Below are positions 1 through 8,763 of a stretch of 64,000 nucleotides of DNA, in pieces (the stretch's first letter is position 1; each line of letters begins with the position of its first letter). The position numbers and the translations under genes were made by a program. Origin of the DNA: Winogradskyella sp. (GTDB lineage: Bacteria > Bacteroidota > Bacteroidia > Flavobacteriales > Flavobacteriaceae); NCBI RefSeq assembly GCF_028289625.1, contig NZ_JANQOM010000045.1, positions 41,688-105,687 on the forward strand, written 5' to 3'. The notes under the pieces are model-generated. The model was not told the DNA's origin and ran no database searches. It saw only the letters and a program-made list of their open reading frames with translations.

Positions 1-62
1 CAGCAATTAAAATTTTTAGGCTGCTGTTAACAGGTTTACGAAAGAATTATACTACAAATTTG

Positions 63-1007
63 TTACATAAGTCCCCTTCCCGCTTTAGGATATAACTTTT
101 GGGATTGATATTCCTTAACAATTTTATCTAAAATCCCATTGATAAACAAGCTGCTTTTGGGTGTAGAATATTCTTTTGCAATTTCTAAATACTCGTTAAT
201 GGTGACCTTGTGAGGTATGGAAGGAAATTTCTGAAATTCGCACAGTGCCATTTTCAAAAGCAACCCATCTAAACTCGCTAACCGTTCTGTATCCCAATTC
301 GTAGTCTTCTTTGAAATTTCTTCATTAAACTTTGAATTATTCAAAACGGTTTTTTTGAATAAATCCTTAGCAAATTCCTTATCGTCTTCGTCCTTATATA
401 AATCTGGTAATAATTTGGTCTCAGGCGAGGTAAGTTTTACCTTTCTCAATATCTTTAAAAGAACTGTATTTACTACAGGGAAATCGTCAACCCATGTCAA
501 CTTTTTATCTTCAAAATAATCGAATAACTTATCATTTGGTGCGATAATTTCGGTATAAATGCTTATGATAAATTGCTTATCATGTTCAAAACCAGCATCA
601 GCATCTTCTAAATAATCCTCGTATAGCTTACTTTTCCTAGTCTCTTTAAAAAGTATATCTACATATTCAAAATCGAGATGCCAAAAGTTTAGCTTACGCT
701 TGGCTATAACATCTTGCAGCATTTTGTTATTGCTAATAAAATTCAACAACAAATTATCCTGGAACTTTGTATTGGGGTTTCTATCCGAATCAGCACTTAA
801 TAGCTTTTTCTGTAGCTTCTCATTATAGTCCTTGCTTTTTTTATGCAATTCGGTAAGCAAAGCAATAATAGAAAGGTATAAATCTAGCATACCGTCCAAA
901 CTATGCAATAAAAACTTTTCGTCTTTAACCAAATCGTCACTCTCATGACCTTTAAAGGCATACAAAGATTGCATGACTTTTATTCTGATATGTCTTCTAT
1001 TGAGCAT
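63..1007 (-). CDS. nusB: Transcription antitermination factor NusB
   Basis: NusB is an RNA-binding factor that, with NusE (S10), assembles the antitermination complex on boxA of rRNA transcripts in the cytoplasm. The N-terminus (MLNRRHIRIKVMQSLYAF) is the characteristic start of the family. The conserved C-terminal part, roughly residues 180-300, holds DEEFAKDLF-like and LDGLLLKMALCEF-like helices and the INEYLEIAKEYSTPKSSLFINGILD segment typical of NusB. At 314 aa it is about twice the usual ~140 aa. The extra length is a helical charged insertion between residues 25 and 180, as seen in Bacteroidota NusB proteins. It lies downstream of the dehydrogenase gene, separated from it by a terminator, so it probably has its own promoter. 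Family call is firm; the role of the insertion is unknown. Confidence 0.93.
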   Translation of the reverse strand: MLNRRHIRIKVMQSLYAFKGHESDDLVKDEKFLLHSLDGMLDLYLSIIALLTELHKKSKDYNEKLQKKLLSADSDRNPNTKFQDNLLLNFISNNKMLQDVIAKRKLNFWHLDFEYVDILFKETRKSKLYEDYLEDADAGFEHDKQFIISIYTEIIAPNDKLFDYFEDKKLTWVDDFPVVNTVLLKILRKVKLTSPETKLLPDLYKDEDDKEFAKDLFKKTVLNNSKFNEEISKKTTNWDTERLASLDGLLLKMALCEFQKFPSIPHKVTINEYLEIAKEYSTPKSSLFINGILDKIVKEYQSQKLYPKAGRGLM

Positions 1008-1036
1008 ATAGAAAGAACTGCGTTATCTAGGTTATT

Positions 1037-1066
1037 AAAAAAGGCGAATCAGCTCTGATTCACCTT
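1037..1066 (-). terminator. Rho-independent terminator after the dehydrogenase gene
   Basis: A 12-bp stem (AAGGTGAATCAG / CTGATTCGCCTT on the minus strand, one G-U pair) with a 2-nt loop is followed by a run of T on the minus strand. It lies between the dehydrogenase stop and the nusB start, so the two genes are probably separate transcription units. Confidence 0.75.
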
Positions 1067-1098
1067 GCAAAAATACTATTATTTAATTCTGAAAAAAA

Positions 1099-2202
1099 TT
1101 ATTTGGAATTTTCTCTTTTGCGCGTTTCGATGCGCTCTTGAGCTATGCCAAAGGCTGCTTCATGAGTGGTTAAATCATTGGCTTTGGCATTATCCAATAT
1201 CTCTAAAGTAGTGTTATATATATTCTCTGTTTTGCGCATTATCTCCTGCCTATCATAATTCTCTAGTTCTGCATAGACATTGATAATGCCACCTGCATTA
1301 ATTAAAAAATCTGGTGCATACACAATGCCTCTTTCTTGCAGTAATCTACCATGTTTGTTCTCATCTGCCAACTGGTTGTTAGCTGCACCAGCAATAATCT
1401 TAGCTTGTAGTTTGTAAATAGTGTCATCATTAATGGTAGCGCCCAAAGCGCATGGTGCATAGATATCCATAGGCTTGCTGAAAATCTCATCACCATTATA
1501 GATTTTTACTCCATACTTTGAACTTACTTCTTCTAATCGTTCTTGATTAATGTCAGAAATTGTAACATTGGCACCTTCATTGCTTAAATGTTCTACTAAA
1601 GCCTCACCGACATTGCCTATACCTTGTACTAGTACATTTTTGTCTTCTAAAACATCCGACCCAAATTTAAACTTAGCTGCTGCTTTCATTCCCATAAAAA
1701 CACCATAGGCTGTAATTGGGGATGGATTACCTGCACCACCTTTGTTTTGTGAAATACCAGTGACATAGGGCGTAACTTCCCTAACGGTATCCATATCTTC
1801 AGTTTCCATACCAACATCTTCAGCAGTAATATATTTGCCACTTAAAGAATGGACAAACTCACCAAAACGTCTCATTAATTCAGGTGTTTTTTCAGTTTTG
1901 GCATCTCCCATAATTACCGCTTTTCCACCACCTAGGTTTAAACCTGTAATGGCAGATTTGAAGGTCATCCCGCGAGATAAGCGTAATACATCATTCAACG
2001 CTTCCCATTCATTTTTATAGTCCCACATTCTTGTACCTCCAAGCGCTGGTCCCAAAACTGTACTATGGATTCCAATAATAGCTTTTAAACCAGTATCTTT
2101 GTCGTGGCAAAAAACAATTTGCTCATGGTCGTCAAATGAGTTTTGACCAAATACTGGGTCTGCTTTTGAAAGTTCTTTTGAACTTATTATTTCTGAAGTC
2201 AT
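1099..2202 (-). CDS. Glu/Leu/Phe/Val dehydrogenase family protein (leucine-dehydrogenase-like)
   Basis: This is an NAD(P)-dependent amino-acid dehydrogenase catalysing reversible oxidative deamination, most likely of a branched-chain amino acid such as leucine. At 367 aa it matches the leucine/phenylalanine dehydrogenase branch rather than the ~450-aa glutamate dehydrogenases. Visible landmarks are LGGTRMW and GLNLGGGKAVI (substrate-binding and catalytic Lys region), the Rossmann motif VQGIGNVGEALVEHL near residue 193, and AGAANNQL followed by APDFLINAGGIINVYAE, both typical of the family. The gene is monocistronic, divergent from the ABC exporter, and has a good Bacteroidota-type promoter upstream. 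Substrate specificity cannot be read from sequence alone. Confidence 0.9.
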   Translation of the reverse strand: MTSEIISSKELSKADPVFGQNSFDDHEQIVFCHDKDTGLKAIIGIHSTVLGPALGGTRMWDYKNEWEALNDVLRLSRGMTFKSAITGLNLGGGKAVIMGDAKTEKTPELMRRFGEFVHSLSGKYITAEDVGMETEDMDTVREVTPYVTGISQNKGGAGNPSPITAYGVFMGMKAAAKFKFGSDVLEDKNVLVQGIGNVGEALVEHLSNEGANVTISDINQERLEEVSSKYGVKIYNGDEIFSKPMDIYAPCALGATINDDTIYKLQAKIIAGAANNQLADENKHGRLLQERGIVYAPDFLINAGGIINVYAELENYDRQEIMRKTENIYNTTLEILDNAKANDLTTHEAAFGIAQERIETRKRENSK

Positions 2203-2250
2203 TATTGATTTAGGTTTAAGGCTGTCTGAAGATTATCTTAAAACAGCGAG

Positions 2251-2282
2251 CAAAAATAAATTATAATTGGAGGATTAGCAAA
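2251..2282 (-). promoter_or_regulatory. Bacteroidota-type promoter for the dehydrogenase gene
   Basis: On the minus strand, TATTTTTG (2251-2258) fits the -7 consensus TAnnTTTG. TTTG (2279-2282) fits the -33 element, with a 20-nt spacer. The predicted leader is about 40 nt. This is the best -33/-7 pair I found in the window. Confidence 0.5.
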
Positions 2283-2311
2283 ATATTAACGCTGAAATAA
2301 GATTATCGTAA

Positions 2312-2319
2312 TACTTTTG
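2312..2319 (+). promoter_or_regulatory. Possible -7 element for the ABC exporter
   Basis: TACTTTTG matches TAnnTTTG 17 nt before the ATG of the exporter. No clear -33 TTTG sits at the right distance, so this is only a candidate. Confidence 0.3.
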
Positions 2320-2335
2320 ACTGACCAAATGCATT

Positions 2336-4093
2336 ATGAAAGCACTAAAACATCTTAATAAATACTTTTATAAATACAGATACCGATTAATTATCGGCAT
2401 AATCATCACGATAATAGCAAAGATATTTGTGTTGTTTACTCCGCGATTTGTTGGTGACGCCATAAATGTTATTTCTGATCGATTGGATGGTAAAATATCT
2501 TATGACGTTTTTAAAACACAATTAATTACTGATGTAGCATACATTATTGGAGCTGCTGTTATTGCAGGTTTGTTTACGTTTTTAATGCGTCAGACCATCA
2601 TCAATGTTTCAAGATATATCGAATTCGACTTGAAAAATGAAATTTATCAGCATTATCAAATACTTTCCCTGAATTTCTACAAGTCGAACAGAACGGGAGA
2701 CCTTATGAACCGTATAAGTGAAGATGTAGGTAAAGTAAGAATGTATGCTGGACCTGCCTTAATGTATAGTATTAATACTGTAACATTGTTTACCGTAGCT
2801 ATTATATATATGATAACTACTGCACCAAAACTCACACTTTATACACTTATACCACTGCCTATACTTTCAATTGCTATTTACAACTTAAGTAGGCTTATAA
2901 ATAAACGGAGCACAATTGTTCAGCAGTCATTATCAACACTTTCTACTTATGCACAAGAAACCTTTAGTGGCATTTCGGTCATTAAATCTTATGGTATAGA
3001 ACCAAAAACTAATACTGAATTTGAGGGACTTTCTATAGAAAATAGGCAAAAGCAAATTAACCTAACCAAGGTACAAGCACTATTTTTCCCACTAATGATA
3101 TTGTTAATTGGGATGAGTAACCTTATCGTTATTTATATTGGTGGAATGCAATATATTAATGGGGAAATCGAGAATATCGGGACTATTGCCGAATTTATTA
3201 TATATGTTAACATGCTTACTTGGCCTGTAGCTACTGTAGGTTGGGTGACCTCCTTAGTTCAGCAAGCTGAAGCTTCACAAGAACGTATTAATGAGTTTTT
3301 AAAGACTGAACCCGAAATTCAAAATAAAGCGGCCGAATTAACACCAATCAAAGGCGATATAGAATTTAAAAATGTATCTTTTGTCTATCCAGATACAAAT
3401 ATTGAAGCCTTGAAAAATATCAGTTTTTCTCTAAAATCTGGAGAAACATTGGCAATTTTAGGTAAAACAGGCTCGGGTAAATCCACGATATTAGATTTAA
3501 TAGGCAGGCTCTACGATATTAACAATGGTCGTGTTTTGGTAGATGGTAAAATTATATCTGACTTAAACCTTATCAGTCTTAGAAAAAGTATTGGCTATGT
3601 CCCTCAAGATGCTTTCCTGTTTTCAGATACCATAAAAAACAATATAAAGTTTGGTAAAGAAGATGCAAGCGATGAAGAAGTATATGAAGCCGCAAAAAAT
3701 GCTAGAGTTCATAAAAATATTATTGGTTTTAAACAAGGTTATGACACTATTTTAGGAGAACGCGGTATCACCTTATCCGGAGGACAAAAGCAACGTGTTT
3801 CTATAGCCAGAGCCATAATAAAAACACCTGACATCTTGTTATTCGATGATTGCCTATCGGCAGTAGATACCGAAACCGAAGAAAAAATCCTTAAAAACCT
3901 CGTTAAACTCACTAAAGATAAAACCACAATCATAGTTAGCCATCGTGTATCCTCAGCCAAAAATGCCGACCAAATTATTGTCTTAGAGGACGGCAAAATA
4001 ATTCAGAGAGGAAATCACGAAGGCCTTATAAATGTTGAAGGTTATTATAAGGATCTTTATACAAAACAGCTCTCCGAAAAAGAAATCCAATAA
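2336..4093 (+). CDS. ABC transporter, fused permease and ATPase (exporter type)
   Basis: This 585-aa half-transporter has six N-terminal membrane segments (about residues 15-320) and a C-terminal nucleotide-binding domain. Walker A is GKTGSGKST, the signature is LSGGQKQR, and Walker B is DILLFDDCLSAVD. The residue after the Walker B aspartate is Asp rather than the usual catalytic Glu, as in MdlA/YheI-like and other heterodimeric exporters, whose partner supplies the competent site. No partner gene is adjacent, so a distant partner or a slow homodimer is possible. It acts at the inner membrane and probably exports a lipid or drug-like compound; the substrate is unknown. Confidence 0.9.
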   Translation: MKALKHLNKYFYKYRYRLIIGIIITIIAKIFVLFTPRFVGDAINVISDRLDGKISYDVFKTQLITDVAYIIGAAVIAGLFTFLMRQTIINVSRYIEFDLKNEIYQHYQILSLNFYKSNRTGDLMNRISEDVGKVRMYAGPALMYSINTVTLFTVAIIYMITTAPKLTLYTLIPLPILSIAIYNLSRLINKRSTIVQQSLSTLSTYAQETFSGISVIKSYGIEPKTNTEFEGLSIENRQKQINLTKVQALFFPLMILLIGMSNLIVIYIGGMQYINGEIENIGTIAEFIIYVNMLTWPVATVGWVTSLVQQAEASQERINEFLKTEPEIQNKAAELTPIKGDIEFKNVSFVYPDTNIEALKNISFSLKSGETLAILGKTGSGKSTILDLIGRLYDINNGRVLVDGKIISDLNLISLRKSIGYVPQDAFLFSDTIKNNIKFGKEDASDEEVYEAAKNARVHKNIIGFKQGYDTILGERGITLSGGQKQRVSIARAIIKTPDILLFDDCLSAVDTETEEKILKNLVKLTKDKTTIIVSHRVSSAKNADQIIVLEDGKIIQRGNHEGLINVEGYYKDLYTKQLSEKEIQ

Positions 4094-4153
4094 TTTATTT
4101 GTTAGTTAACTTTTTTTTTAGATTTTTGAGTTGAAATTAAAAAAGATTGATTT

Positions 4154-4543
4154 ATGAGTGATTATGAAATGATGGATAAAGAAGAAATATATTCAAAAGT
4201 ATTGCGTGCTGGAAGACGAACTTATTTCTTTGATGTTAGAGCTACAAAAGCTGGAGATTACTACCTTACCATTACGGAGAGTAAAAAATTCACCAATGAT
4301 GACGGATCTTTCCATTACAAAAAGCACAAGATTTACCTTTACAAAGAAGACTTTTCTGAATTTAGGGAAATTTTATCTGAAATGACAGATTATATCATAA
4401 GGGAAAAAGGTGAAGAAGTTATTAGCGAGCGTCATCAAAAAGACTTTAAACGCGATGACGACTTTGTAGCCCAAGAGGCTAAAACACCAGAGGATACGCA
4501 AAGTACAGATAGTTTTACCGATATTAGTTTCGACGATATCTAA
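4154..4543 (+). CDS. DUF3276 family PUR-like DNA/RNA-binding protein
   Basis: A 129-aa cytoplasmic protein. The core (residues 10-80) contains EIYSKVLRAGRRTYFFDVR and GDYYLTITESKK, the pattern of DUF3276 proteins. These fold like PUR-alpha repeats and bind single-stranded nucleic acid (for example BpuR of Borrelia). The C-terminal 45 residues are acidic and probably disordered. The gene follows the ABC exporter by 60 nt and is closed by a strong terminator, so the two may be co-transcribed. Family call is confident; its targets are unknown. Confidence 0.85.
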   Translation: MSDYEMMDKEEIYSKVLRAGRRTYFFDVRATKAGDYYLTITESKKFTNDDGSFHYKKHKIYLYKEDFSEFREILSEMTDYIIREKGEEVISERHQKDFKRDDDFVAQEAKTPEDTQSTDSFTDISFDDI

Positions 4544-4567
4544 CACCAATTTCTGTTAAATAATAAT

Positions 4568-4599
4568 AAAAAACCGTTACGCTTCGTGACGGTTTTTTT
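4568..4599 (+). terminator. Rho-independent terminator after the DUF3276 gene
   Basis: A 9-bp stem (ACCGTTACG / CGTGACGGT, one G-U) with loop CTT and a seven-T tail, flanked by an A run. It ends the unit before the M14 peptidase gene. Confidence 0.85.
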
Positions 4600-4630
4600 A
4601 ATTTTAGCGTTTAACCAACTTTAAAAGTAT

Positions 4631-7141
4631 ATGCATCGTATCGCTCTATTTTTTGTTTTATCATCAACTATCCTTTTTTCTCAATCCGAAACCGATTTAT
4701 CGTATTACCTGCCACAAGATGTAAAATATAACCCAAACATACCTAAACCTGAAAGTGTGATAGGTCATGAAGTTGGCAAATGGCACATTACGCATGATAA
4801 GCTCGTACAATACATGTATGCTATAGCGGATGCGTCAAACAGGATAAATATTAAAGAAATAGGTAAAACTTTTGAAGATAGACCTCTTTTGATACTGACA
4901 ATTACATCACAATCTAACCTTCAGAATATAAATGCTATTCAAAGAGCACATATTGAAGCCACAGAGCGTAATACTGCCAATATTGAGAACAGACCTATTG
5001 TAATCTACAACGGATACTCCGTACATGGTAACGAGTCTAGTGCAGCAAATGCAGCTGTAGTTTACGCTTATTATCTCGCTGCTGCACAAGGCCCTAAAAT
5101 TGACAACTTTCTAAATAACACAGTCGTTCTACTCGATCCGTGCATGAATCCCGATGGCTTACAGCGCTTTGCTTATTGGGCTAACACCAATAAGAACATA
5201 AATTTAAATCCAGACCCTAATGACAGAGAATACAGGGAAGTGTGGCCAGGTGGACGTACCAACCACTATTGGTTCGACTTAAACAGAGATTGGTTGCCAG
5301 GACAGCTACCAGAATCTAGAGCGCGCATTGAAACCTTTCACAATTGGCTTCCAAATATATCAACAGACCATCATGAGATGGGCACCAATTCGAGTTTCTT
5401 TTTTCAACCTGGTATTCCATCACGTACCCACCCTTTGACTCCTAAAATGAATCAGGAATTGACAAAAGAAATCGCAGCGTATCATGCAAAGGCTTTAGAT
5501 AAAATAGGATCTTTATATTATACCGAAGAAAGTTTTGATGATTTCTATTATGGCAAAGGCTCAACGTTTCCAGATATCAATGGAGGTATTGGCATTCTCT
5601 TTGAACAAGCAAGTTCGCGAGGTCATATTCAAGAAAGTAACAACGGTTTGTTAACATTTCCGTTTACCATAAAAAATCAGTTTACGGCAACATTATCTAC
5701 TCTTGAAGCTGCCAATAGCATGCGAAAAGAAATATTAGAATACCAATATAATTTCTATAAAACCGCTCGTAGTGAAGCTTCAAAAGAAGGTAATAAAGCT
5801 ATTGTCTTTGGTGATGCGAAAGATGCAGCAAAAACATATCATTTAGCCGAAATATTAAAACGGCATAAAATCAGGTTTCATGATATTAAATCAGACTTTT
5901 CAGCTAATGGGAAAAACTATAAAAAAGGCTACAGTTATATCGTTCCAAAAAATCAGAAAAATACACGATTAATTAATGCTATGTTTGAAAGACGTACCAC
6001 GTTTCAAGACAGTTTATTTTATGATATTTCAGCATGGACCTTCCCTTTAGCATTTAACCTTGATTATACTGAAACTACAACTGCTAATGCAGGAGCTGAG
6101 GTTACAAATCTAGAACATAGAAAAGGAGGAGTTACCAAGAAAAGTGAGTACGCCTACTTATTTGCATGGAATGAATATTATGCCCCAAAACTTTTGAATG
6201 AAATCCTTAAAAAAGGATTGAGAGCTAAAGTAAGTATGAAGGACTTTAAGGCGAACGGTAAGTCTTATGATTATGGTACTATTATGATTCCTGCTAAGAA
6301 TCAAAACTTATCGTCTTCTAAAATTTATACGCTTTTAAACGAGCTTGCCCAAGATAGTTATGTCACTATAGATGCCGTTTCTACAGGTTTAAATGACGGC
6401 ATCGATTTAGGAAGTAATAACTTTAGAACCCTAGAACTGCCTAAAATTGCGCTTTTAGTTGGTGATGGTATGACCTCTTATGATGCAGGTGAGATATGGC
6501 ATTTGCTAGATACTCGTTTCGATATAATAGCTACTAAACTTGATACTAGAAGTTTTGGTCGTGCAGACTTAAGCAGATATAACACCATCATTATGGTCAA
6601 TTCTTTTTCTGGTTTAAATGAAGGTAATACCAAAAATTTAAAAAGCTGGATTCAGGATGGTGGTACCTTAATCGCCTACAGAAATGCCTTGCGTTGGTTA
6701 AACTCAAAAGAGTTGATGAAGATTGACTTTAAGAAAAGAAATACCATTGAGGCCAAAAATATTAGTTACGAACAGCGTGGCAATTTTAGAGGAGCTCAAG
6801 TGATTGGCGGTGCTATTTTCGAAACTAAATTAGACCGCTCACACCCTATAAATTTTGGTTATAAGAATGATAAATTGGCGATGTTTAGAAATACAACACT
6901 TTTCATCAAACCAAATAAAAATAGTTATGACAATCCAATTCAATACAGTAAAAACCCATTACTTAGCGGTTACATTTCAGAGGAAAATCTAGACAGCCTT
7001 AGTCTATCCATACCTTTAAAAATTGGAGGTCTAGGACGCGGAAATATTTTTGCTTTTACGGATAACACCAACTTTAGAGCATTTTGGTACGGTACCAACA
7101 AATTATTGATGAATGCTATTTTCTTTAGAGATGAGATGTAG
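4631..7141 (+). CDS. Secreted M14 family zinc carboxypeptidase
   Basis: An 836-aa exported metallopeptidase with an N-terminal signal peptide (MHRIALFFVLSSTILFSQ). The zinc motif HxxE is in NGYSVHGNES (His132, Glu135). The Asn-Arg substrate-binding pair appears in DLNRDW, and a further histidine ligand lies in STDHHEMG near residue 248. The catalytic domain covers about residues 45-370. The remaining ~460 residues form a C-terminal region resembling a Rossmann/glutamine-amidotransferase-like fold (LVGDGMTSYDAGEIWHLLD), as in other large Bacteroidota M14 proteins. It probably trims peptides in the periplasm or outside the cell. It is flanked by a terminator upstream and a short tandem repeat downstream. 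Confidence 0.9.
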   Translation: MHRIALFFVLSSTILFSQSETDLSYYLPQDVKYNPNIPKPESVIGHEVGKWHITHDKLVQYMYAIADASNRINIKEIGKTFEDRPLLILTITSQSNLQNINAIQRAHIEATERNTANIENRPIVIYNGYSVHGNESSAANAAVVYAYYLAAAQGPKIDNFLNNTVVLLDPCMNPDGLQRFAYWANTNKNINLNPDPNDREYREVWPGGRTNHYWFDLNRDWLPGQLPESRARIETFHNWLPNISTDHHEMGTNSSFFFQPGIPSRTHPLTPKMNQELTKEIAAYHAKALDKIGSLYYTEESFDDFYYGKGSTFPDINGGIGILFEQASSRGHIQESNNGLLTFPFTIKNQFTATLSTLEAANSMRKEILEYQYNFYKTARSEASKEGNKAIVFGDAKDAAKTYHLAEILKRHKIRFHDIKSDFSANGKNYKKGYSYIVPKNQKNTRLINAMFERRTTFQDSLFYDISAWTFPLAFNLDYTETTTANAGAEVTNLEHRKGGVTKKSEYAYLFAWNEYYAPKLLNEILKKGLRAKVSMKDFKANGKSYDYGTIMIPAKNQNLSSSKIYTLLNELAQDSYVTIDAVSTGLNDGIDLGSNNFRTLELPKIALLVGDGMTSYDAGEIWHLLDTRFDIIATKLDTRSFGRADLSRYNTIIMVNSFSGLNEGNTKNLKSWIQDGGTLIAYRNALRWLNSKELMKIDFKKRNTIEAKNISYEQRGNFRGAQVIGGAIFETKLDRSHPINFGYKNDKLAMFRNTTLFIKPNKNSYDNPIQYSKNPLLSGYISEENLDSLSLSIPLKIGGLGRGNIFAFTDNTNFRAFWYGTNKLLMNAIFFRDEM

Positions 7142-7172
7142 TGATTAGTGATTAGTGATTAGTGATTAGTGA
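7141..7172. repeat. 7-bp tandem repeat (GTGATTA x4.5)
   Basis: Four perfect copies of GTGATTA plus GTGA start on the last base of the M14 stop codon. Period 7 gives a stop in every plus-strand frame. No function is evident. Confidence 0.9.
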
Positions 7173-7189
7173 AAATGATTATTATTACT

Positions 7190-7248
7190 GTCGCTTCGAG
7201 TGGTTTTGTAAAATAGAATAGTATCGAGAAGTGATCTCAATACTATTC
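7190..7248 (-). terminator. Hairpin/dispersed-repeat-like element after csaA
   Basis: The inner part (7216-7248) is a strong stem: GAATAGTAT pairs with ATACTATTC, and GAGA with TCTC, around a 5-nt loop. It abuts the csaA stop codon. On the minus strand it is followed only by a weak T-rich stretch. The outer part (GTCGCTTCGAG and TATCGAGAAGTGAT) resembles dispersed intergenic repeats I associate with flavobacterial genomes. It may end csaA transcription. Confidence 0.5.
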
Positions 7249-7584
7249 CTAAGACACTTGAGACCCATTTTTAACCTTTGTTTCAGGATGCAGTAAAAAC
7301 ACATCATTCTCTTTTACGACACCCATCACCAAACACTCGCTCATAAAATTGGCAATCTGTTTTTTAGGAAAGTTAACCACAGCAATAATCTGTTTTTTAA
7401 TAAGGTCTTCCTTAGTGTATTGTGTTGTGATTTGCGCCGAGGATTTTTTTATACCTAAATCCCCAAAGTCAATGGTTAGCTGATAGGCTGGGTTTCTTGC
7501 ATTAGGAAAATCGTTTACTTCGAGAATAGTTCCTACACGCAAATCTACCTTTGTAAAGTCTTCAAATGTTATTATATTATCCAT
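7249..7584 (-). CDS. csaA: CsaA-like tRNA-binding protein
   Basis: At 111 aa this is the standard CsaA size. It is a single tRNA-binding OB-fold: FTKVDLRVGTI near the N-terminus, then KKSSAQITTQYT, VVNFPKKQIANFMSECLVMG and a C-terminal HPETKVKNGSQV. CsaA homologues are dimers that bind the tRNA elbow and were described as having chaperone and export-related activity. The gene is divergent from the thioredoxin-fold gene, with 31 nt between starts. Family identity is clear; the physiological role is not settled. Confidence 0.9.
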   Translation of the reverse strand: MDNIITFEDFTKVDLRVGTILEVNDFPNARNPAYQLTIDFGDLGIKKSSAQITTQYTKEDLIKKQIIAVVNFPKKQIANFMSECLVMGVVKENDVFLLHPETKVKNGSQVS

Positions 7585-7615
7585 GCTTTAAAATTATACA
7601 AAACTTATTGAAATA

Positions 7616-8170
7616 ATGGCCTTAACACCATCTAATATGTTGCCTTTAGGCACCAAAGCTCCAGATTTTAGCTTAATCGATACCAAAGATGACCAAATAA
7701 AATCGCTCAATGACTTAAAAGGGAATACAGGAACATTAGTGATGTTTATCTGTAACCACTGTCCTTTTGTTATTCATGTCAATGAGCAATTAGTGCAATT
7801 AGCTAACGATTATAAAACGAAAGGCATTCACAGTATTGCCATTTCAAGTAATGATGTGGTGAATTATCCGCAAGACGGCCCAGATAAAATGAAAACACAT
7901 GCTGAGGCTAACCATTACCCTTTTCCCTACTTATATGATGAAACGCAAGATGTGGCCAAAGCTTATGATGCGGCCTGTACGCCAGATTTCTTTTTATTCG
8001 ATAAGGATTTAAAATTGGTTTATGCAGGTCAACTCGATGATTCTAGACCTGGTAATGGTATTCCCATAACAGGAAAGGATTTAAGAGCGGCTATGGATGC
8101 CTTGGTTAATAAAACAGCTATTAAACCTAATCAAAAGCCAAGTATGGGTTGTAATATTAAGTGGAAATGA
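7616..8170 (+). CDS. Thioredoxin-fold protein (AhpC/TSA-like), cytoplasmic
   Basis: A 184-aa thioredoxin-superfamily protein without a signal peptide. The redox motif is Cys46-Asn-His-Cys49 in LVMFICNHCPFV, followed by the cis-Pro region CTPDFFLFD near residue 120. PDFSLIDTKDDQIKSLNDLKG is the usual AhpC/TSA beginning. It probably reduces disulfides or peroxides. It overlaps the following acetyltransferase by four bases (ATGA), so the two are co-translated. The exact substrate cannot be assigned. Confidence 0.88.
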   Translation: MALTPSNMLPLGTKAPDFSLIDTKDDQIKSLNDLKGNTGTLVMFICNHCPFVIHVNEQLVQLANDYKTKGIHSIAISSNDVVNYPQDGPDKMKTHAEANHYPFPYLYDETQDVAKAYDAACTPDFFLFDKDLKLVYAGQLDDSRPGNGIPITGKDLRAAMDALVNKTAIKPNQKPSMGCNIKWK

Positions 8171-8712
8171 ACATAAAACTAGAAACCAAACGTCTTTTCT
8201 TAAGACCTATTACCAAAAACGATGCTCAAGATTTTTTTGAGATGGACTCTAATCCTAAGGTTCATATCTTTTTAGGCAATAATCCTGTGACTTCTATTGA
8301 ACAATCCAAGTCAAAAATTAAAGGCGTATTGCAGCAATACAAAGACTATGGAGTGGGCCGTTTGGCCATGATTAAAAAAGATACTGGAGAATTTGTTGGG
8401 TGGTCTGGTTTAAAATTTGAGCGCGAATTACGCAAAGAATTTGATTATTATGATTTAGGTTACAGACTTAAAGAAACATTTTGGGGAAATGGCTATGCCA
8501 CTGAAGCTGCAATAGCATCACTTAACTATGGTTTTAGGGATTTGAATCTAGAAGAGATTTGTGCAGCAGCACATGTTAACCATATAGCCTCAAATACGAT
8601 TCTAAAAAAAGTAGGGATGGAACCTTCGGGAACTTTTGAATACGACGATGATTTATGTAATTGGTATACTTTAAAAAAAAATCTTTACAAACAACAAAAC
8701 CCCTTTTTATAA
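8167..8712 (+). CDS. GNAT family N-acetyltransferase (RimJ/RimL type)
   Basis: A 181-aa acetyl-CoA-dependent acetyltransferase of the ribosomal-protein/small-molecule type. Hallmarks are LETKRLFLRPITKNDAQ at the start, the YRLKETFWGNGYATEAA acetyl-CoA-binding loop (Q/RxxGxG/A region), and AAAHVNHIASNTILKKVGM near the C-terminus. I chose ATG 8167, which overlaps the upstream TGA, over the GTG at 8161. It shares an operon with the thioredoxin-fold gene. The stop codon lies inside the downstream terminator stem. Confidence 0.88.
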   Translation: MNIKLETKRLFLRPITKNDAQDFFEMDSNPKVHIFLGNNPVTSIEQSKSKIKGVLQQYKDYGVGRLAMIKKDTGEFVGWSGLKFERELRKEFDYYDLGYRLKETFWGNGYATEAAIASLNYGFRDLNLEEICAAAHVNHIASNTILKKVGMEPSGTFEYDDDLCNWYTLKKNLYKQQNPFL

Positions 8713-8722
8713 GGGGTTTTGT
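8694..8722. terminator. Bidirectional terminator between the GNAT and tonB genes
   Basis: AAAACCCCTT pairs with AAGGGGTTTT around a 5-nt loop, extended by ACA/TGT. A and T runs on both sides serve both convergent genes. It overlaps the last codons of the acetyltransferase gene. Confidence 0.8.
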
Positions 8723-8763
8723 CATCAATCAAAAAATTATCTAAACCAAATGTTATGTTTAGT

